DNA from: Trissonchulus latispiculum
Taxonomy: Eukaryota; Nematoda; Enoplea; Enoplida; Ironidae
Assembly: GCA_030248195.1 (NCBI GenBank)
Contig: JASAND010030401.1
Coordinates: 1-64,000, forward strand
Length of the DNA stretch: 64,000 bases
Direction of reading: 5' to 3'
The translations under genes and the position numbers were made by a program. Under the pieces are notes generated by a model. It was not told the DNA's origin. It made no database searches and saw only the letters and a program-made list of their open reading frames with translations. Of the stretch, positions 1 through 10,589 are shown one piece after another. The first letter of the stretch is position 1. Each line of letters starts with the position of its first letter.

Positions 1-457
1 TTATTAACTAGTTTTGATCTTAGTTAGGTCTTGCGATGAACCGAATAATGAGTAAATCAAACTAAAAAACCTAAACAATGAGCACTATGTAGCAAATTAA
101 GAACAGGATTGTATCACGTGCTGACTTTATTCAGATTAAGGTAGATTTGAATCGGAAATTAGTTAGGGGTCAGTAAAATGTTAATCTTGCGTCTGACTGA
201 ATTTAAATCTAATTAAGTTTTCGACCCGTGTAATTTTGTGTAAAAAAGCTACAGCAATTACAACTTAATTACAAATTAGATGAGATTTATTCTAGTCACT
301 TGGTGGTGTTAGCTTCAATCGACACATGTCCTTAAGCCAACAGAAGCAAATGGGTGGCAGCAGGTTTAAAGCTGTCACTGCTGCAAATATCGTGCTTTCA
401 CCTACTTGCCGCGTAGTATGTGTGAAAATAGCAATCTTGAGCCAGTCCTGAAACAAC
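1..457. other. Intergenic sequence, nothing recognised
   Basis: AT-rich sequence with no open frame, RNA fold or repeat unit that I can support. Confidence 0.5.

Positions 458-501
<44 letters not shown>
458..501. repeat. (TA)n microsatellite
   Basis: A run of TA dinucleotides interrupted once by a C. The short frame reading through it as IYIYIY is an artefact of the repeat. Confidence 0.9.
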
Positions 502-935
502 CCTTTATTGTTGAGTTTAGTTGGAATTGTCAAACTGATCACGTTTATGGTGCAGATGCGGGAATTTGTTGCAATCTTTGAAAGACTGTAAATTACTCAA
601 CTCTTGGAGTTCAACGATAACTTTTATAGCATCTTAAATGACTAAGTTTGTCTGTGTAGGTTGAGCACAGAGAAAAGTTCAGGCAGATTAAAAGCTAATT
701 TCTCAAAAACCGAAATTTTAAAAAGGAATTTTTTGAAATGTTTTCTCGATTCTAAACAATTTATTATTTTAGCTAATTCACAGATAGAATTTCAACTATA
801 ACTGTGCTTTAAAAGTTAAACATATTCGACCCGAACTAGAACTTAAAAGTTCCCTTACCTATGGACATCAGGGCCAAGACTATAATTGAAATGCAGATCG
901 TCGGTTGCATTCTCAAACCTTACTGAAAGAAAAGA
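502..935. other. Intergenic sequence, nothing recognised
   Basis: AT-rich. No gene or repeat structure seen. Confidence 0.5.
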
Positions 936-939
936 CTAA

Positions 940-1228
940 TTAATAATAATAATGATCATAATAATAATAATAAAGAAATTTCAAACAATGGCTAAATACA
1001 TATAATTCGTATTTTCGCGAAAATCTTTGGCTAAATACATATAATTCGTATTTTTGCGAAAATCTTTTGGTGATTCCTTTTGGGCGCGCATCATTGACGG
1101 CTAAAATCAGGATGAATTTGATGAAACATTCCGAAATACGTTCTTTTAGCGTTCTGACACCGTGACCGCTCAGTCCCATTTCAAAACTTAAACATTTCCG
1201 TTTAGGACAGTTTTTGTCAATTTTTAAC
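940..1228 (-). repeat. Dispersed repeat copy, shared with 29742-29895 and 34336-34489
   Basis: Read on the minus strand, this segment resembles the plus-strand segment at 29742-29895, by eye roughly two thirds identical. Both open with a frame reading KNCP-x-RK, followed by GVRT, F-I-K-F and a downstream PKG. The end towards position 991 contains a 39-bp tandem duplication. It may be a fragment of an unidentified transposon coding region, because similarity is kept in the same reading frame. No known domain is recognisable. Confidence 0.5.
991..1068. repeat. 39-bp tandem repeat, two units
   Basis: Two adjacent units beginning GCTAAATACATATAATTCGT and differing by one or two bases. Confidence 0.85.
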
Positions 1229-1536
1229 AATTGGACAGCAGCTCAGCTAACATTTCAGTGATTATATTCAATTAAATTAAATTAACTTTTCTTTTATATT
1301 TTTCAAGAAAGTTTTCTTTTCATTTTCTTCCAGTTAAATGAAGAAACGCAGCTGTTAATTTGTGATATTCTAGTGGTAAAAAGTTGGGCAAAATTCAGTC
1401 TCAAACAATAAGCGAGCATCAGCTGTCAGATTGTTATCAAAGCAATAAAATGAAGGTTTCTTTTTCTTTTCGTGAAATTCAGAATTTCTTTCTTTAAATT
1501 TCATTTCTCTTTAACTGAAATAGAATGTTGTTAGCT

Positions 1537-4178
1537 GTACATAATAAAGTCTGCCACAAAAATGTGTGTACAAAACTGTGATCACTTACACTGCATTTAA
1601 TATTCATCGGAGACCCATAGCATTTTATAGTTTCTGAATAGAAATGATGGGAAGAAAATTTTTATGGAATTTAAAATTTTGAAAAATTTCAAAAATTTCA
1701 AATTGTTTATCGGGTGTTCTCAGAAATATGCACGCTAAAAATTTCTTTCTTTCAGGTAATTTTCCCATCTGAAAACACGCAGAACGACCCAAGACCGAAG
1801 AAAATCGGCTAATGTTTGGATTTTTTATTAGCATTTTTTTGTTTTCAAAATCTTTTGAAATTTGCCGCTTTCCCAACTTTGACAAACTACAGCTCAAACG
1901 TGTGTCAAAATGAATAATAACTCAAAAACTGGTTCGCCAGACGACTTTTGGCGAACCAATAAAAAAGTCAATTTTATGGTCGAACCATGCGTGACTCATA
2001 CATAGTTTTGCTTTCTCTTTCTGGATCAAACAGTTCCATAACTGGATCAAAGTCTTGGTTCGCTAAGAAGACACACGTACAGCTCGCTCAGTACTTGATA
2101 TTATTTTTATTCCGCTGGAGCAGAATATATTCCCCGGTGTTATTGCATGTAATGCATGTACGCTGTTGTTATTGTCTTCAGCTTCTGCTATCCTTAGCAT
2201 ATGGCCTAGTGTGATTATTTTTTAGAGTCAACAGAAATCGGTCAAAGTAACACCGTAGGATTTTAGAAGACTCTGGTCAAATTTTGTTTCTGATGTTTCA
2301 TCGAATTTTTCATATAATTCTTCCAAAATTTAGCAATACGCCCTGGCGTTACTTGTTTATGAAATACACCGCAGACATTATCGATTAGAGGATGTCCATG
2401 CATAGATTAGTCAGTAACAAACATGGAATCCGATTAAATTTAGTAGCAACGCATTGACAGGCGCCAAACTACTGCTTCTACGTTTGAAACTTAAACTTTG
2501 CTTGCCCTTGGTTAATTTGAACGAGTCCTCTTCCCTTATTTTTACCAAGACACCGAACATTAATCCACTGAGAACTGAATGAGAAATAGTTGCAAAAGCA
2601 TAGTGGTTAAGTCCACACTTTAACAAGGGGGGGGGGAGGGGTATGGGGGGTACGAACACTCTCAAAAATTGGAGGTTCGGTACAAGGGCTACTAAAATCA
2701 GAGCCATGGGACAAGGGACAGTGCCAGGAAAGGCAGGTCAAACTGAAAATTAATGGTAATTTTAGGCAAAAATAGCTAAAATATTTTAAATTTTCAAAAA
2801 TTTTCCAAAACATCGCTAAAAACTGCTTATTTTGCTCTACAATGGCCGTAAAATAGTTAATTTTGCGTTAAATTCGCTCAAAATTTGCAAAAATTGCACT
2901 CTTTCTAGTAAAGTTTCTGCTGGAACCCTCCCCCTAAATTTGAGATAAGGTACAGGGGCAGGTAAAATTTGGGCTAAAACAGGTACAGGACCCCTCAGGA
3001 ATTGGTACCTTTGTTAATGTATGGTCAAGACCTTAGTCTGAAGCTGCAATAACACGAGGTCGATTCACAGTTCAATGTGCAATTTTTAGTTTTCTATTGG
3101 TACAATTTATTGAATACTGAACGTGTGCAGAGAAAAGACTAGTAAATGTATATTGGTTCAAAATCTTAAAACGTACAGTTAGAACAAAGCGGTTTACGTT
3201 ATTGTAAAGTGCACAATCGCAATATCTCCTGACAATTTACCTGACTTTTTGCTTGAAAGGTAATGGCTTCTAATATGCATTTTGCTTCTTCAAAAATAAT
3301 TAACCGCAGTGATTTCATGACACTTATTTTTCACGACAGCTGGTGTCCACGACGAAACTAAATCTTCAGAAAGCTGAATTCAGGTGTCTAAACAATTATT
3401 ATTGATTTAGTTAACTATATCTGTATGGCTCTATGGCGGAATATTCCCCTTTCAGTGGATACTTGTTTTCGTTTTCATTGGGACCGCCTAGGCTTTTGGG
3501 TAACCTTTTCTTTATTGCGTAAACACACTATTCCTCGAAATCCTGTTTAAATTAGGGCAAATCTTAGAAAATTTATTGCACACTCAGTATGCGTCTTAGC
3601 GCCAATATTTGGCATCGCTGCATTCATCAAAGATGGAATATTTAGCATGACTTATCTACACTCAGTTTTTTCGATACCAGTATATTGAATTTTTGGGTCA
3701 AAAAGTGGTAGTTTTTTGAAAAATCAACTTCCAAAAATTGAAAAATGACTCTTACTACATTAAAGCAGATGCCTAAACAGTCCCGAAAATAATAACGAAA
3801 ATTTTTCCATCAAGTACTGAGCGAGCTTGTCAAATTTGGAAAAGCGGCAGAGATCAAAGGATGTTGAAAATGGAAAAATGTTAATAAAGAATAAAACCTT
3901 AACCGATTTTCTTCGTTCTTGGGTCGTTCTGCGTGCTTTCAGATGGGAAAATGTTCCTGAAAGAAAAAAATTTTAGCGTGCATATTCCTGAGAAAAATTT
4001 CGATAAACCAATATTTTAAAGTTTTTGAAGTTATTCAAAATTTTAAGTTTTATAAAAATTTTCCTCTCAATTGACGATTCAGAAAATATATAATGTTATG
4101 AGTTTTCGATGAATATTAAATGCAGCATAAGTGATCACAATTTTTGTACACACATTGTTGTGTGAGACTTTAATAACT
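1537..4178. mobile_element. Fold-back (long inverted repeat) element
   Basis: The arms at about 1537-1885 and 3825-4178 are imperfect reverse complements. Matching blocks include the stretch around TGTGATCACTT next to the terminus, the block near AACGACCCAAGACCGAAGAA (1781-1800) and the block around TTTGCCGCTTT. The middle contains a small perfect-looking hairpin at about 1930-1957 (GGTTCGCCA...TGGCGAACC) and a G-rich patch at 2625-2655. No transposase frame is visible. The TTTGCCGCTTTTCMAACTTTGAC motif also occurs in the arms of the palindromic element at 37.1-38.9 kb, so the two are likely related non-autonomous elements. Confidence 0.65.
2615..3025. repeat. G-rich repeat segment related to 44640-45030
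   Basis: The segment contains repeated GGTACAGG/GGTACAAGGG-type phrases and ends in GTTAATGTATGGT. The segment at 44900-45025 has the same kind of phrases on the same strand (GGTACAAGCCCCCCTC, three times) and the same ending, which suggests copies of one dispersed repeat. Confidence 0.45.
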
Positions 4179-5724
4179 GTATTTGCTCGAAAGATCTGGT
4201 TGCGCTCTATAGTGTCTGCTTTTAGAAGTAACTTTCTAGATTTTCTCAATTCCTTTCAACAAAGAATTTTCCTTGTTTTTGCAACAAAAAACTTGTCATT
4301 TTTGCAAATAACACAAATAATTCATTACTTCATTGTGCTTTTCAAGCTGCAAAATGAAACTACAAGGATGTCGATGTGAAGTTCTCTATACAAGTCAATT
4401 ATTTGTAATTTAAGAATATTATCCAACTGCTTCCAGTAAGAAACGCAACAGTAAAAATGTAGTTTTTGCAAAAACACAATCAGTTTTTGCAGCGGCTGTG
4501 GACAGTTTAATATGTCAGATGAGGCTGCCAATTTCTTTAGTTGTCCTGATGAAGGCTTTCTAGCTGAAATGGTCAATTGCCAAAGTTGGGAAAAGTATTC
4601 AAAATCCAGGTTGCACATACAGTTTATCTTAATTCTCCATGAAGAAGAGCGATTTCACAATAATTAAAAAATTTGCCTGATCTATTTGATAGAGGTATCG
4701 AATGATATAACCGATGTCTCGCCAAGATAATTACTTCAGCCTGCAAAAATTCTGAAAAATTGCACTTATTGTAAGTGCAATAATACGACTTTGCAAAACC
4801 AAACTTAGTTTCATTGTAGTCATTAAAATGAGAAAAAGTAAAGCTGTATTTTGATGTAGAAGTGACAGTAAAAGTCATTAACTCCAAGTAATGAATGAGT
4901 AATGATAGTTCAAAGTAGATGTCTCCAAAAGGAATCACCACCATAAATGGACTGCTCCAATAAACATTAAATGAAACCAAAAATTTGGATATTCGGCTGT
5001 GGTTACCGATTTTATCAATTCTGGGGTTTACCTGAGGTATGTCTGAACCGTTTCGAACAGTAAATAAACACAATCATGCAACCAGTAAAGCTTTATTCCG
5101 AACGATGTGAAACTGATTAGTTCAAAGTGACTTGCTATCGATGTATACAGATGGATAACGAGACATGACTTTGCACATTGGTATTCGATACCACAGCGGA
5201 AAATAACAGGGAGGGGAGGTCTGGAGGGATCTTTGTAATTTCAGATTATGTTTCATCCAGATAAATTTACAATGACTCTCTTAGGAGACCATCTTCGGAG
5301 AAGCTACAGTTTTTAATGATTCCCGAAAAGTTACGTATGGTTGTGTGTTCAATTCCCGGCGGCACAGGCATTACCTAGGTAATGCATGGCATTTCGTTCC
5401 ATTTGCTTGCTGCACAAATCAAGTGAAAGCTTGCTTACCGTAACTCCGGCTTGTCTGATGAAACTAAAATCACCAATGAACATCGCTGGTTAAATAGCAC
5501 AACCATAAACCGATTTCGAAATATTCAAGCATTCCTGCGACGCACACTGATTGAGAACTGTAAACGAGCAAATTCCATAAATGTCAGTTGAAGAACTGAA
5601 TTTCAGCGGGCCAACTGTATCGGTTAAAGCTCCAAATATGTACTTAGGACACTTCACGAGTTCAGTATACGAGCTTTATCTAAAACAATACAGATAATAC
5701 GGCAACCTTTTTGTCCATTTCTAG
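4179..5724. other. Intergenic or P1 intron sequence
   Basis: This stretch should hold the upstream exons of P1 if they lie in the window. I found no phase-1 exon of the Gly-Leu-Ala type and no signal-peptide exon with a usable donor. One 149-codon frame is listed separately. Confidence 0.4.
4624..5073 (-). CDS. Unrecognised 149-codon open frame
   Basis: The longest uninterrupted frame in the first 10 kb. It is rich in aromatic and hydroxyl residues and has no domain I recognise, no signal peptide and no obvious splice context. A second shorter frame follows on the same strand at 4325-4618, but nothing links the two. It could be a decayed transposon or a chance frame. I regard it as probably not a gene. 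Confidence 0.12.
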   Translation of the reverse strand: MCLFTVRNGSDIPQVNPRIDKIGNHSRISKFLVSFNVYWSSPFMVVIPFGDIYFELSLLIHYLELMTFTVTSTSKYSFTFSHFNDYNETKFGFAKSYYCTYNKCNFSEFLQAEVIILARHRLYHSIPLSNRSGKFFNYCEIALLHGELR

Positions 5725-5921
5725 CTGCTGCCTACGACATGTGCGACTGTGAAATGAAGTGTGAAACGATTATCGGAATGCTGAATAATCCAGATTTTAC
5801 TCAATTCCATAATCGATTCTCGAATCACGACTGCTTTTGTGGGGCATCTAACGACTGCGAGGGACTGGAAAAGAAGAAGAGGAGTCCAAAGAAACGAATG
5901 GAAAAACCCGGTCGCGCTTAA
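5725..5921 (+). CDS. P1: terminal exon of a secreted Cys-rich peptide gene (partial)
   Basis: The exon follows the acceptor TTGTCCATTTCTAG and begins in phase 1 (xCT GCT GCC TAC GAC ATG), the same phase as the terminal exons of P2, P3 and P4. It encodes MCDCEMKC, then a 23-residue spacer, then CFCGASNDC. This is the C-x-C-x3-C ... C-x-C-x5-C motif of P2 and P3. Unlike them, P1 has no Tyr/Asn tail. It ends in a strongly basic segment (EKKKRSPKKR) followed by a stop at 5919-5921. The M codon inside MCDC is not the start, because the frame is open back to the acceptor. No signal or middle exon was found upstream in 1-5724, so the gene either begins outside the window or is a broken paralogue. 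Function unknown; an extracellular defence or toxin-like peptide is possible. Confidence 0.6.
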
Positions 5922-5965
5922 ACTGTCCAACCCCTTTGAACAAAAGTGCACAATGATCATTAGTC

Positions 5966-5971
5966 ATTAAA
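5966..5971 (+). terminator. Probable P1 polyadenylation signal (ATTAAA)
   Basis: It sits 45 bp after the P1 stop in the context AGTCATTAAATATA. This closely resembles GGTCAATAAATATA beyond the P2 stop and GGTCAATAAATC beyond the P4 stop, so it is likely a homologous 3' end. Confidence 0.5.
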
Positions 5972-7246
5972 TATACATATAATAAGTGTTTGTGCCTTGT
6001 GCTACGCTATTACACTATTTTTCAAACTAAAACAGTAAATACTGTTGCCACAGCAAAGTAATAAACGCTGGTTACTATTTAGTGCGGAGTTAATGAACCA
6101 AGCAGGTCAAAGCGCAGATTCGACTGTGAAAAGGTCAACAAAATTATTTCGTTCATATTGTGATAGGCCCACTACAGCTACAGGAACAGTTTACAGTATC
6201 AAAGGTTCGTTGGTTTGGGCAACAATTTAATTATCTATTGAATGATTACAAGCTAATATGCGGACGCAGACAGATCATCATACTGGCGCACAGTACTGAC
6301 GTTTACATAGCTCTTGCAGTTTTGCATAATAGATTAATTTCCTGCATTATGCCTTTGTTTCCAATTTTTTAAGCATGAAATCTGTTGTATTGTGGGGTGT
6401 TAGATCAGCTTGGCTATTAATGCGCACAAACGCACGTGTATACTCGATACTGAATTGAATGGTTACAATAACTGACAAGCACATTATATAGCTTAAGATC
6501 ATATCATTCTACTAACAGAACTTTCACAAATAGTCCTTAACTTTCAGTATTGGTTACAATCACACTGCAACGCCGTACGCCTTTGTTTCCAATTTTTAAG
6601 CATAAAACCAGTGACGTGAAACGTTATCACAAGATTGCCACCGAGAAGCAAGTTTCACTAGCAACGCGCAAGCTTCGAAGTTCCAATTGCGCGCACAATG
6701 AGGCTTCTACACTCACTACATTTTTTACTCACTACTAATTTTTTCTATAACTACTTTATATTAAGCTTGACAGGAATGGAAAAAATATTAAACACTATTA
6801 ATTTAGGTAAATAATTCTTAAGAAAGAAGAACAAGAATCAAGTTTAGTTATTGACTTTGTTTGCGCATATATGTACTGCTAAACTTAACGTATTACAAAA
6901 GAGTTTTTAGACGATATTAGATAGGTGTAGTCATACATGAATTTCGGTAAAGTTCAACTTACTAAATAAACAAATTGCATAAAAAGGGAAGTAGATAGTA
7001 CAGAGCTGTTGAATAAAGAAAATATTGAAAGAATCAAGATAAAACAATAGCAGAAAACAGAAACCGCAAAATACAAATTAGCCTCTGAATTAAGAATTCT
7101 ATATAAATTAATCGCAAATTAAATGTACCTACCTGCTTCCGGTCGACTTATAGTGAGAATTTTGATTACCGCCCGACATTTTTAATATCTACTCACTAGT
7201 TGATGTCAAAAGTACAAAACAGTAAGCAAGGTTCAAAAAGATACAA
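5972..7246. other. Intergenic sequence
   Basis: No gene seen. A phrase around CCTTTGTTTCCAATTTTTAAGCAT occurs twice (6351-6375 and 6580-6604), suggesting a small local duplication. Confidence 0.4.
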
Positions 7247-7250
7247 CATA

Positions 7251-7334
7251 GTATTAACGCAGTGCAGAAATGTATTAACGCAGTGCAGAAATGTATTAAC
7301 GCAGTGCAGAAATGTATTAACGAAGTGCAGAAAT
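7251..7334. repeat. 21-bp tandem repeat, four units
   Basis: Four adjacent copies of GTATTAACGCAGTGCAGAAAT; the last has one substitution. The unit length is a multiple of three, so a frame (FCTALIH) stays open on the minus strand by chance. Confidence 0.9.
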
Positions 7335-8858
7335 GGTGAGCGTTCTGAAAATTGGGATAGAAACTAGAATCGCAATAAATGATCAATTAGAAGTATGCCA
7401 TTCCAATCGATTGTATTTAATAAATGGAATGTTTCTTTTTTTGGTGAGAGTATGTCGGGTGTCTAACATGTAGGGAGTTAATATGTTGTGAGATTTATTT
7501 TTACGGTTGGTGCGGCATTTTTTGCTATTGGTTTTTGAGTCATCAGGTATCATTAAGTTGCGAAGTACGGAGGTCCGCAACGGCGGCCGGCCCCCGGCCC
7601 CCAAACCATTCTAAGCATGGCATCTTTGTATAAACGATTTGCCTTGTTCCACCTAAAACATGCATTAATTACATAGCTGGCTGCTACTCCCAACAGGACG
7701 CATACATGATGTGTCTGTACGCCTTCTTGCGTTTTACTCCAACGCATCATAATGATGTATACACAAAGTTTTTCTCAATGTTTCTATAACCTTTCTCTAT
7801 AAGTATGGTCTTGAATGGCTGAAATCCACAGCCTACTAAGCTTGCTGTCGTGCCGTCCTAATTCTTAAATAGTTAAGTCGAGTAGAGGACGATCACATAT
7901 AAAACAAAAGCGGTTTAGTTGCGAAAGATGCTTCATCTTAGTCAATCTTTTGCCAACTGCAGGTTATAACGACTTGGTACCGTTTTGCGATCGCATTGAA
8001 GTTTCGTATAACCTGTCTGCAATGGCAAGAATATTAACCGAGTTGCTTGTTGTTGTTGTTTGTAATTTGACGTTTTCTTAGGATAGGAAATAAAAACAAT
8101 GTCTGCAATGGTTCTTCCTAAGAAAGCCCACGTACATAGTGCCGGGGGCCGTCTGGGAGCCGTCCACTCGGACGGCCCCGGGGGCCTGTTGGAGGCCGGG
8201 CCCCCAGGGCTGGCCCCCAAAGTAGTGGACCAGCCCCCGGCCCAGCCCCCAAAATTCGGGGGGGGGGGCCGGGGGCCGGCCCAGTCCCCCTTTTAACGAA
8301 TCGAGGACAACTCTAGTTGTAGATAGAATTTTCTTGTGTTTTCTGTTACTCTTTTTGCACTGTTAGCTTAGGCTATTTCTTATTTTGTACTTTTGTTCTG
8401 CTACTTTATTTGGAAGTTTTTTGTTCTGCTACTTTATTTGGAAGTTTAGTGACATGTGTAAAATCCATTTAACAGTTCTGTTGTTATTGCCGTATATTAT
8501 TCTTTTTCTTCTGATGTATAGAGTATTTTTGTCGTATTTAGTGAAGTTTTTGTTGGTGGAAAGGTAAGTGTACTATCTTAAACTTTTGAACTGCTGTACA
8601 GTTATAAATGTGGTATTTAGTCTTGCATAGTTAGTGAATTCACTGTATTGTGCAGCGCTCTATAAACGCATTTGTAAGTGCGCTTGGCTTTGTGTGAAAT
8701 TGTGGGATTTTGTGTGATTGTTGTGGCTTTTTACTCATAGTGGCTAAAGGGTTATATTTGTCATGTTGGGTTTTCCTTTTCGATTATTTCTTTCGAATCT
8801 TTCTCTTTTCTAATTCTCTAAATTGAAATACTACTTCGCTTTACAATGCTATCAACTT
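7335..8858. other. Intergenic sequence with GC-rich islands
   Basis: Two patches contrast with the AT-rich surroundings: about 7570-7607 and 8136-8293. They are built from GGCCGGCCCCCGGCCCCC-like phrases, including an 11-12 base G run. They resemble the GGCCCGGCCC arrays of the hAT MITE at 62.2-63.0 kb and may derive from related elements. A 28-bp tandem duplication (TTTGTTCTGCTACTTTATTT...) lies at about 8391-8446. No gene seen. Confidence 0.45.
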
Positions 8859-9012
8859 TAGCTTGGTTCGATTGTGCCTGGGTGGCTCAATCGGTAGAGC
8901 GTTGGCCTAGATCGCCAAAGGTTGTGGGTTCGATTCCCACCTCAGGCCCGAATTTTTCGGGTCGGAGGTGCTGTAGTGACAATCTTAGTTTTGTTTGTTC
9001 TTTCGTTTGTTG
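8859..9012 (+). mobile_element. tRNA-derived SINE, full copy
   Basis: A tRNA-like head (8876-8947) is preceded by AGCTTGGTTCGATTGTG. It is followed by a tail beginning CCCGAATTTTTCGGGTCGG that runs through GTGCTGTAGTGACAATCTTA to TTTGTTTGTTCTTTCGTTTG. The whole arrangement recurs on the minus strand at 60713-60861, the tail alone recurs at 60973-61030, and a decayed head recurs near 42503. Internal A and B boxes of RNA polymerase III are visible as TGGCTCAATCGG and GGTTCGATTCCC. Confidence 0.85.
8876..8947 (+). tRNA. tRNA-like head of the SINE (anticodon position reads AGA), not a functional tRNA gene
   Basis: The 72 nt fold as a cloverleaf: acceptor GCCTGGG/CTCAGGC, D arm GGCTC/GAGC, anticodon stem TTGGC/GCCAA with loop CTAGATC, T arm GTGGG/CCCAC with TTCGATT. 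The anticodon would be AGA (Ser), but the long variable arm required in tRNA-Ser is missing. The same unit is repeated with a conserved non-tRNA tail, so it is the promoter head of a SINE. Confidence 0.6.
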
Positions 9013-10589
9013 TAACCTTTGACGAATAATCCCCAATGTTCGTACTTAGCCTATACTTTTGAATTATTTTTTGCTACCACTTTTCTTATCTCTTTTTTTG
9101 AAAGCTTCTATTTTGGTAAGCCATTTGGTTTACTATTTGAAGTTCTTTTTGTTATCATGGGTAGTAAATGCGCCAGGACCTCCTATGGCTGCTTACTGGT
9201 CGCCCATGTCTTGAAAGTACTTTTCTCTTAAATTTTACCATCTTAAAACTCTCTGCATTTATGGTAGCACTCTCTTTTACCTTGGAATTTTATCAGGCGC
9301 TAAAATCTTTCGCCAGGGGATAATGTTAAATACTCGCCACGCGAAGTGTATTTCACCTAAACAAATGATGAAGCTTTCTTACTGTTGTGTGTGTGTGTGT
9401 GTGTGTGTGTACCATCAGTTTTGCGTGATGAGTCATAAAAACCGTCTAGATAGTAATTAGCCTAATGTAATCAGTTGAAGTGTGTCTATAGTATTGAACG
9501 GTCGGCCTGCGGGCTTATGCTCTATTATTGTTATTCCGTATGATTTATGGTTGCCACTCTTCTATTAAATTCGTAAGTTAAATAATTAAAACCTTTGTAT
9601 GCCACCCATGTCTTTTGATGATTGGACATCTCTAGGGTAGGAAGTCTTAGTTAGGACTCTAGTTTCGCCAGTTGTTGCACCCTACGGTTTACCTGTAATC
9701 GATTAACCTCTTTAATTGCCGGTTAATACCGGACAGTTAGCCGGTATTGCCGGTTAATACTACCGATCCGTCAGATTAATGATATGTCACGTTATACTCC
9801 GCGGCCAGTGCAGAAGATTTTCAGACAGTTGGACAAAAAACTCGAATAATTGCAATTTGTCTCGAAATATGTCTCGAAATATTTTAAAACTTTCTCTAAA
9901 GTTATGTAATGTTTCTAGAAATATTTTCAACTTTTGAGAAACAATTTCATCTTTCTAGATAAATTTATAATTGTCCCGAAATATTTTGAGACATTCTTAA
10001 CTTTCGAGACATTTGACAACTTTTGAGACAATTGACATCTTCTGTGATTTTTGAGTAGTTTCTAGGTTTTCAAAACCAACTAATCAGAATACTTGATATC
10101 ATCTAGTTCAAAATCACACCATTCCGCTTTCGCATTTGCCGGCTTATTTTTGGGAAAGACAGCACACAGATCAGAGCATGTTATCTATATTTATCGCTTG
10201 CATTTTGCCGAAAACATTTGTTTCGACCGTTAGTTTTCAAAACACTATGCAACGGACTCATGTTCATGCCTGGTTGGATTTGAAATTTAGATTATTTTTA
10301 TTCTGTCATTTTGGCTAAGATCTTTCAGTCACGAGAAAAGTGGTCTGTGAATTCGAAGTTTCGTGTCGTGTTATATTTGACGAATTGTTACGAGCACTAC
10401 GATCTTCCAAGGATAATTAAAATTGTATGTCTGTAAAATTGTATGTTCAACAGTTCAGAAATATGCATCTCCCGTGATCGATATTCTAGCGTTAGGGCAC
10501 TATCCGCATTAGGACACTCTCATGTTAGTCCAATTCTATTTAATGTAAACATCGTAAATTAATGACAGTTTGCGTTAGGGCACTCATAA
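9013..10589. other. Intergenic sequence with short simple repeats
   Basis: Contains a (GT)n tract at about 9389-9412, a short cluster of CCGGTTAATACCGG-like palindromic units at about 9716-9765, and a patch at 9826-10050 where TCGAAATATTTT and TTTCGAGACA phrases recur. No gene seen. Confidence 0.5.

Noticed and set aside
2149..2214. MHVRCCYCLQLLLSLAYG frame as a P1 signal exon
   Set aside because: No GT donor in phase 1 follows before the stop, and it lies inside the fold-back element.
4519..4563. MRLPISLVVLMKAF frame as a P1 signal exon
   Set aside because: It runs straight into TAG with no usable phase-1 donor.
7251..7334. CRISPR-like array
   Set aside because: Units are head-to-tail without spacers; it is a simple tandem repeat in a eukaryotic context.
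8876..8947. Functional tRNA-Ser(AGA) gene
   Set aside because: It lacks the long variable arm of tRNA-Ser and occurs as the head of a repeated unit with a common tail.
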